This document shows, piece by piece, positions 58,921 through 64,000 of a stretch of 64,000 nt of DNA (the first letter of the stretch is position 1; every line of letters begins with the position of its first letter). Below the pieces are notes generated by a model. The model was not told the origin of the DNA. It saw only the letters and a program-made list of their open reading frames with translations, and searched no databases. The position numbers were made by a program, and so were the translations under genes. Origin of the DNA: Armatimonadota bacterium. Lineage in GTDB: Bacteria > Armatimonadota > Fimbriimonadia > Fimbriimonadales > Fimbriimonadaceae. The stretch spans positions 1 through 64,000 of the forward strand of contig JADFMN010000013.1 of assembly GCA_022563855.1 (NCBI GenBank), in the 5' to 3' direction.

Positions 58921-60957
58921 TTAATAATGCCAGTCCAGGTTCGTCACGAGCTTTGCGTGCCGCTCGATGTACTCGCGCCTCGGTTCCACCTTGTCGCCCA
59001 TCAGCCGAATGAACATGGCCTCGATCTCGACTTCTTCGGCCCGATCGTAGTTCACGCGCACGAGCTTGCGGCCTTCTGTGGACATGGTCGTCTCCTCCAG
59101 CTCCTCGGCCATCATCTCCCCGAGGCCCTTGAACCTGGTGACCGTGTACTTCTTCCGGCCGAGCTTGCTGATGATCTCGTCCCTCTCTTCTTCGCTGGCG
59201 GCGTAATGCCTCTCGCTGCTGCCCACCTTGATGACGAAGAGCGGCGGCTGTGCGAGGTAGATGTGCCCGTTGACGACCAGCGGCTTCATATACCGATAGA
59301 AGAACGTGAGCAGCAGAGTGCGGATGTGCTCTCCGTCCACGTCGGCGTCCGTCATGATGATGACCTTGTGGTAGCGCAGCTTGCTCAGGTCGAAGTTGTG
59401 CCCGCCTCCGTTTTCTTCAGCCTCGCCGATCGAGCCGTCGAGTCCGCCTCTGATCGTATCGACCGCGATGCCGACGCCTAAAGCCGCGATCAGGGATTTG
59501 ATCTCTTCGTTGTCGAGCGCCTTTTCCAGCCTGGCACGCTCGACGTTCAGGATCTTGCCGCGCAGCGGCAGCACAGCCTGGGTCATCCTGTCGCGCGCCT
59601 GCTTCGCCGATCCGCCCGCCGAGTCGCCCTCGACCAGGAAGAGCTCGCACTCGGCGGCGTTCTTGCTGACGCAGTCGCTCAGCTTGCCAGGCAGGCCGAA
59701 GGAGTCCATAGCCGAGCTTCGCTTGATAGCCTCTGCCGCCTTGCGCGCCTCCTCTCGCGCTCTCTGCGCGATCGAGGCCTTTTCAACGATCCCTTTCGCT
59801 ATGCCCGGATTCTCTTCGAGGAACTCCAGTAGTCCGTCGCCGACCAGCGAGTTCGTCGCGCCTTGTACTTCGGGGGTCACGAGCTTCACCTTGTCCTGCG
59901 AGTTGTAGCTCGGCTCTTCGAGCTTGAGGGCGATCACGCAGGTCAACCCCTCGGCGACGTCGTCGGCGGAGAAGTTCTTGTCCCTCTCCTTGATCAGGTT
60001 CATCTTGCGGCCGTAAGAGTTGATGACCCTGGTCAGCGCCTGGCCGAACCCCGAAACGTGCGTCCCGCCGTCCGGCTGGTGGATGTTGTTGGAGTACGCG
60101 AGCAAGCTGGTGTGGTACCCCTTCTGGTACTGCATGGCGACCTCGATCTCCATCCCTTTGCGAACTCGCTGAAAGTAGATCGGCTTGTGCATCGGGTCGT
60201 TCTCGGCGTTCATGTCCTCGACGAGCTGCACGATGCCCTGCTTGAAGCAGAACGTCTCGTTCTGCTCCGGATCCACCTCGTCCTCGAACACGATCTTGAG
60301 GCCCGCGTTCAAGTACGCGATCTCCTTGAGGCGATGCTTGATGATGTGGCGGTCGATCTCGATCGTCGTCAGGACTTCCTTGTCGGGCAGCCAATGGATG
60401 ATCGTTCCGGTTCGGTCAGAATCGCCGACTACCTCGACGGAAGACGTGGGCTTGCCGGCCGCGTAGCTCTGCCGGTACACCTTGCCGTCTCGGTGCACGG
60501 TTGCGATCAGCCACTTGGAGAGGGCGTTCGTACACGAGACGCCTACGCCGTGCAGCCCGCCCGAGACCTTGTAGCCGCTGCCGCCAAACTTGCCGCCTGC
60601 GTACAGCACGGTCATGATGACCTCGAGAGCGGACGCCTTCTCCTTCTTCATGACCCCGACTGGGATCCCCCGCCCGTTGTCGTCGACGCTGAGCGAGCCG
60701 TCCCTGTACAGCTTGACGAGGATCTCGGTGCAGTGTCCGGCCAGCGCCTCGTCGACCGAGTTGTCGAGCACCTCGCGGAACATCTGGTGCAGCCCCTTCT
60801 TGCCGTTGTCGCCGACGAACATGTCAGGGCGCTTCCGCACCGCTTCGAGCCCTTCAAGAACCTGGATGTCGGCGGCGGTATAGGCGCCTTCGATCTTCTT
60901 GTTCAGCTTCTCCTGGGTGTTCTGCTCGTTGTCCTTTTCGTCTTTGTTTTCCGGCAT
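58921..60957 (-). CDS. gyrB: DNA gyrase subunit B
   Basis: The ATPase subunit that introduces negative supercoils with GyrA. The GHKL ATP site is in [25 protein letters not shown] and [15 protein letters not shown]; the TOPRIM domain has [17 protein letters not shown] and [23 protein letters not shown] 60957 gives 678 residues; the frame upstream is open for ~100 codons but unconserved. No gyrA or dnaA is adjacent. The 58728-58920 gap upstream of the PEP-CTERM gene holds no gene. Confidence 0.95.
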   Translation of the reverse strand: MPENKDEKDNEQNTQEKLNKKIEGAYTAADIQVLEGLEAVRKRPDMFVGDNGKKGLHQMFREVLDNSVDEALAGHCTEILVKLYRDGSLSVDDNGRGIPVGVMKKEKASALEVIMTVLYAGGKFGGSGYKVSGGLHGVGVSCTNALSKWLIATVHRDGKVYRQSYAAGKPTSSVEVVGDSDRTGTIIHWLPDKEVLTTIEIDRHIIKHRLKEIAYLNAGLKIVFEDEVDPEQNETFCFKQGIVQLVEDMNAENDPMHKPIYFQRVRKGMEIEVAMQYQKGYHTSLLAYSNNIHQPDGGTHVSGFGQALTRVINSYGRKMNLIKERDKNFSADDVAEGLTCVIALKLEEPSYNSQDKVKLVTPEVQGATNSLVGDGLLEFLEENPGIAKGIVEKASIAQRAREEARKAAEAIKRSSAMDSFGLPGKLSDCVSKNAAECELFLVEGDSAGGSAKQARDRMTQAVLPLRGKILNVERARLEKALDNEEIKSLIAALGVGIAVDTIRGGLDGSIGEAEENGGGHNFDLSKLRYHKVIIMTDADVDGEHIRTLLLTFFYRYMKPLVVNGHIYLAQPPLFVIKVGSSERHYAASEEERDEIISKLGRKKYTVTRFKGLGEMMAEELEETTMSTEGRKLVRVNYDRAEEVEIEAMFIRLMGDKVEPRREYIERHAKLVTNLDWHY

Positions 60958-61127
60958 AGAGGTCTCTTTGACTGTGGCTTGGAAGCGGTGGTCAGACCAT
61001 GCGAATTTCAGGTCGCATTCTAAAGTGGATTGTACCCTCATTTCAGGGCGATTCCGGGTTCGAATTGGGCCGATTCCGAAACCTGTTCCAGCCTGCTCGA
61101 TTCCCGGGCTCGACTGACGCCCTCGGC

Positions 61128-61133
61128 CATAAT
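61128..61133 (+). promoter_or_regulatory. -10 box CATAAT for pyrD
   Basis: It ends 7 nt before ATG 61141. Confidence 0.5.
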
Positions 61134-61140
61134 CTGCCCG

Positions 61141-62130
61141 ATGCCTCTGCTCGAGAGCCTGGCGCACCGGTTGCTCCTCGGCCTGCCCGCCGAGACCGCG
61201 CACAATCTGGCTCTCAAGTTCATTTCGCGGGGCCTTTCTCGCGATCGTCAAGTCCGCGGCGGAGACCTCTCGCACTCACTGTTCGGGGTGCGCTTCCCCA
61301 ACCCGGTCGGTCTCGCGGCGGGGTTCGACAAAGACGCCGTGGCCGTCGAGGGTTGGAAGAGGCTCGGCTTCGGATTCGTCGAGCTCGGCACGGTGACGCG
61401 ACACGCTCAGCCGGGCAACCCCAAGCCTCGGATGTTCCGACTGAAGCCGCAGCGAGCGCTGATCAACCGGCTGGGGTTCAACAACCACGGCGCGGACGCG
61501 ATGGCTCGGAACTTGGAGGGCAAACAGGCCGGGATACCGCTGGGCGTGAACATCGGCAAGTCGAAGGCGACCCCGCTCGACGAAGCGCACGCTGACTACG
61601 CGTATTCGTATTCGCTTCTGAAACGGTTCGCAGACTACGTTGTCGTCAACGTATCTTCGCCGAACACGCCGGGGTTGCGCGAGCTTCAGGACAAAGACTC
61701 CCTTCGCAAGATTCTGGAGACGCTCAAGGAGATCGACCCGCGCAAGCCGCTGTTCGTCAAGATCGCGCCCGACCTGACGCCCGGTGGGATTGAAGACGTT
61801 GTCGCGGTTTCGCAGGAGATGGACCTCACCGGCATCGTCTGCACCAACACGACGGTCTCGCGCGACATGCTCCATCTTAACCCAGCTATCGAAGGCGGCC
61901 TCTCCGGCGCCCCGCTGACAGCGATGGCCGACGAAGCGCTGCGGTTCACTAAGGAGTGCGCGGGCGACTCGCTGAAACTGATCGGAGTCGGCGGGATCAT
62001 GAGCGCCTCTGACGCGCGCCGAAAACTAGAGCTCGGCGCTGACCTTGTGCAGGTCTACACCGGCTGGGTGTACGGCGGCCCGGGGTTCGTCTCTGAGCTA
62101 GTGGGCTGCCTGGGAGAATGGGACATATAG
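61141..62130 (+). CDS. pyrD: Dihydroorotate dehydrogenase (quinone), class 2
   Basis: It oxidises dihydroorotate to orotate at the membrane using quinone. FPNPVGLAAGFDKDAVAVEG and GFVELGTVTRHAQPGNPKPR are class 2 markers. The catalytic Ser is in VNVSSPNTPGLRELQ; the FMN/Lys region is VKIAPDLTPGGI. At 329 residues it has a short N-terminal helix. It is distant from the pyrR-pyrB-pyrC cluster. ATG 61141 has CATAAT 7 nt upstream. Confidence 0.95.
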   Translation: MPLLESLAHRLLLGLPAETAHNLALKFISRGLSRDRQVRGGDLSHSLFGVRFPNPVGLAAGFDKDAVAVEGWKRLGFGFVELGTVTRHAQPGNPKPRMFRLKPQRALINRLGFNNHGADAMARNLEGKQAGIPLGVNIGKSKATPLDEAHADYAYSYSLLKRFADYVVVNVSSPNTPGLRELQDKDSLRKILETLKEIDPRKPLFVKIAPDLTPGGIEDVVAVSQEMDLTGIVCTNTTVSRDMLHLNPAIEGGLSGAPLTAMADEALRFTKECAGDSLKLIGVGGIMSASDARRKLELGADLVQVYTGWVYGGPGFVSELVGCLGEWDI

Positions 62131-62165
62131 GTCGTATAGGTCCTATAAGTCTTATAAGACCTATC
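62124..62165. repeat. Palindromic TATAGGTC-type repeat, copy 3, between convergent genes
   Basis: AGGTC-TATAAG (62138-62149) pairs with CTTATA-GACCT (62151-62162). The repeat covers the gap between the pyrD stop and the ABC permease stop and may act as a two-way terminator. Confidence 0.7.
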
Positions 62166-63696
62166 TCTCCCCAGGCAGAACGATCCCGCGCATGATCACC
62201 CGCTGCGCGGCCAGGAAAACCAGCACCGACGGGATCGCCGCCAACGCGACCGCAGCCATCATCACCGACTTCGGCGCGATCTGCTGGAGCTGGTAGATGA
62301 ACACCATCAGCGTCCAGATCTCGCGGTCCTGCGCGACCAGGAACGCGTGCAGGAACGCGCCGTACGCACCCATGAACGCCAGCAGCGCCATGTAGCCGAG
62401 CACCGGCTTGCTGAGCGGCAGCGCCAGGCGCAGCATCATGCGCGACTCGCTCGCGCCGTCGATCTGCCCGCTCTCGAACACCTCGCGCGGCAGCGAGTCG
62501 AAGAACCCCTTGAGCAGGAAGATCATATACCCGTTGGCCGCCGTCGGCAGCACCAGAGCCGCGAACGTGTTGAGCAGCCCCATGTTCTTCAGCAGCAGGA
62601 ACGCCGGGATCATCGCTACCTCCGCCGGGAACGCCATCGTCGCCAGCAGGAAGATCAGAATCCGCGCGGTCGCCTTCATCGGGAACCGGGAGAGCGCGTA
62701 CGCCGCCAGCGGGTTGACGATGAGCTGGGTCAGCACCGCGAGCACGCAGAAGATCACGGTGTTCCACAGCGCGCCGCCGTGCAGGGCGATGTAGTCGATC
62801 ACGTACCTGTAGTTGCGACTGGACATCTCTCGCCTGACTTGGCCTCGATCGGCGTTCAACGTCGCCAGGTCGAACGCCCGCGTCGGCATCGGCTCCTTCG
62901 AGATTTGTGCCCAGAGCATCTCGGCGTTCGTAGTCCTGAATCTCTCAGGCAGCGCTTCTGCCTCGAACTCAGAGGCTTCTGGCGACGAGGCGTCCCACGG
63001 GATCTGCTCGAACTGCGCGGCCTCTCCGCGAATGCTCGCTGGAACGAGGTCGATCTGTGCGCCGTACTTGGACCGCAGGAACTCCTGGAAGATCCGCGTG
63101 GTTCGGATCGGGATTCGGAACTCGCTCGGCAGAGAACCCTTGAACCGCAGCCAGTCCTCCCACTTCCGATCCTGGCTCGGGCGCCACCCCTTTCTCTCCA
63201 GCAGTTCGTTCGGCACGGCGATCGTCTGGAACGCGCCGTTGATCTCGTTGTAGTCCGAGTTCAGCGCGTCGATGTCGCCGTCGTACTCCTCGCGCAGCCA
63301 CCCCTGCCAGCGCATCGTCAACCTTCCGGTGATGTGGTTCGGCGCGTTGCGGAACCCGGCCAGCCAGAGGTCGGGAGGAAGGTCAAGCAGAAGCTGATCG
63401 TACTTGGCGACGGTGTCCGCTGAGGCGTCGGCTCCGGCGCTTGAGAACGAGATCAGCGAAAGGTCGCCGGCGTACTTGTCGTCGATGTACTTCTCAACCA
63501 GCTCCTGGTCGTCGGTCCAGAACGACGGGATGATCCGGTTGTCGTCCTGGTCGGTCGGCCCCTTGAACCCGGTCGAGACCATCATCAGGAACGGGTACAG
63601 CGTAGTGATCGCGGCCAGCGACAGCACCGCGTACAGCACCGCCATCGCAAACCGAGCCCGCGCCCCCCGCCGTCCGACTTTCCCGACTACCGGCAT
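62161..63696 (-). CDS. Carbohydrate ABC transporter permease with large extracytoplasmic insert
   Basis: A 511-residue MalG-type inner-membrane permease. TM1 is at about 19-41 (YAVLSLAAITTLYPFLMMV). A soluble insert of about 260 residues follows. The remaining five membrane segments occupy about 305-505, with the EAA loop ESGQIDGASESRMMLRLALP that contacts the ATPase. Ordinary MalG-type permeases are ~280 residues, so the insert is the odd feature. The start at 63696 has CAGAAT 9 nt upstream. No binding protein or ATPase is within the window. Confidence 0.88.
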   Translation of the reverse strand: MPVVGKVGRRGARARFAMAVLYAVLSLAAITTLYPFLMMVSTGFKGPTDQDDNRIIPSFWTDDQELVEKYIDDKYAGDLSLISFSSAGADASADTVAKYDQLLLDLPPDLWLAGFRNAPNHITGRLTMRWQGWLREEYDGDIDALNSDYNEINGAFQTIAVPNELLERKGWRPSQDRKWEDWLRFKGSLPSEFRIPIRTTRIFQEFLRSKYGAQIDLVPASIRGEAAQFEQIPWDASSPEASEFEAEALPERFRTTNAEMLWAQISKEPMPTRAFDLATLNADRGQVRREMSSRNYRYVIDYIALHGGALWNTVIFCVLAVLTQLIVNPLAAYALSRFPMKATARILIFLLATMAFPAEVAMIPAFLLLKNMGLLNTFAALVLPTAANGYMIFLLKGFFDSLPREVFESGQIDGASESRMMLRLALPLSKPVLGYMALLAFMGAYGAFLHAFLVAQDREIWTLMVFIYQLQQIAPKSVMMAAVALAAIPSVLVFLAAQRVIMRGIVLPGER

Positions 63697-63802
63697 CCTA
63701 AGGCGATTCTGTCAGGCTCCGTGGTCTGCTGTCGCGGTCAATCAGTCAGGAACTGCACAGGACTTCCTGGCTAGTCAGCATCTTTGCGGTGCTGTCAGGT
63801 CG

Positions 63803-64000
63803 TCAGGCAAGCAACGACCTGACATGGTCCAGTGCCTGATCGGTCTTCTCCACCGATAAGCTGTCGAGCTTGCGAAGTGCTACAGCATCAACCATGGTCC
63901 ACAGGTGCGAGGGGCGGATGTAACTGCAACCGTCTGGATCGTTCGCCATGAAATCCGCGCCGGTCGCGTCCGAGTGCCCAATTGGAATCAATGCCTGGTC
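63803..64000 (-). CDS. C-terminal part of an unknown protein, 5' end beyond window
   Basis: The last 65 codons of a leftward gene that enters from the right edge, ending at 63803. The visible part (ALIPIGHSDATGADFMANDP; DQALDHVRSLL) is faintly like the end of SMI1/KNR4 (SUKH) domains, but this is a guess. An internal ATG at 63991 is probably not the start, because the frame is open to the window end. Confidence 0.5.
   Translation of the reverse strand, partial: DQALIPIGHSDATGADFMANDPDGCSYIRPSHLWTMVDAVALRKLDSLSVEKTDQALDHVRSLLA

Noticed and set aside
61060-61090. Possible tRNA TPsiC-like GGTTCGAATT
   Set aside because: No matching acceptor stem, D-arm or anticodon arm in the surrounding sequence.

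Overview
This 64 kb window is a high-GC bacterial chromosome segment, gene-dense and dominated by housekeeping and saprophytic-metabolism genes. FtsZ, LipB, TypA and Lgt are present. The pyrimidine genes run pyrR-pyrB-pyrC, as in Terrabacteria. There are three PEP-CTERM proteins with arginine-rich tails, and many DUF1501, ThuA, Gfo/Idh, sulfatase and VCBS-type genes. Together these suggest an Armatimonadota (Fimbriimonadia-like) organism. This assignment is inferred from gene content; no rRNA is present to confirm it, and I saw no tRNA.

Layout. 1-2.5 kb: a beta-helix surface protein running off the left edge, and an alpha/beta hydrolase whose C-terminus is replaced by a Cys4 motif. 2.6-8.4 kb: a forward operon of ASCH protein, Nnr, two FHA membrane proteins and a VWA protein. 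8.5-9.3 kb: a secreted-protein gene cut by an in-frame TGA. 9.9-15.6 kb: ureohydrolase, then leftward secreted/ThuA/SUMF1/Gfo-Idh genes. 15.7-17.4 kb: an AT-richer pair with a HEPN protein. 17.4-22.7 kb: ubiD, hydrolase, purE-folD and ftsZ. 22.9-26.4 kb: a leftward five-gene operon with xylA. 26.4-33.4 kb: PfkB kinase, a 650-aa unknown with dapF, a structured-RNA candidate, a MerR-type protein, a GIY-YIG gene between inverted repeats, and thyX. 33.4-42.3 kb: trpG/pabA, ankyrin protein, typA, phyH, UroD-family, sulfatase and DUF1501. 42.2-50.3 kb: lipB, a class III cyclase, a histone-H1-like protein, lgt and the pyr cluster with rnhC. 50.4-58.7 kb: a surface-protein zone with three PEP-CTERM proteins, a large VCBS/UnbV lipoprotein, an aminopeptidase and a duplicated fragment of it. 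58.9-64 kb: gyrB, pyrD, a sugar ABC permease with a very large extracytoplasmic insert, and a partial gene.

Three themes go beyond ordinary annotation. (1) At least fourteen genes have a TAnnnT-like hexamer ending 6-8 nt before the start codon and no clear Shine-Dalgarno. This points to widespread leaderless transcription, while surface-protein and probably acquired genes keep Shine-Dalgarno sites. (2) Several families of short palindromic repeats fill the intergenic gaps, and three copies lie in frame inside genes (ubiD, dapF, a SUMF1-like gene). (3) A small GIY-YIG gene sits between inverted copies of a dispersed repeat, next to a 45-bp tandem array of the same repeat. This resembles the layout of REP elements and their RAYT transposases.

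Operons here commonly use 4-nt ATGA stop/start overlaps (purE-folD, pyrR-pyrB-pyrC, cyclase-lipB, unknown-dapF, SUMF1-ThuA), which helped fix start codons.
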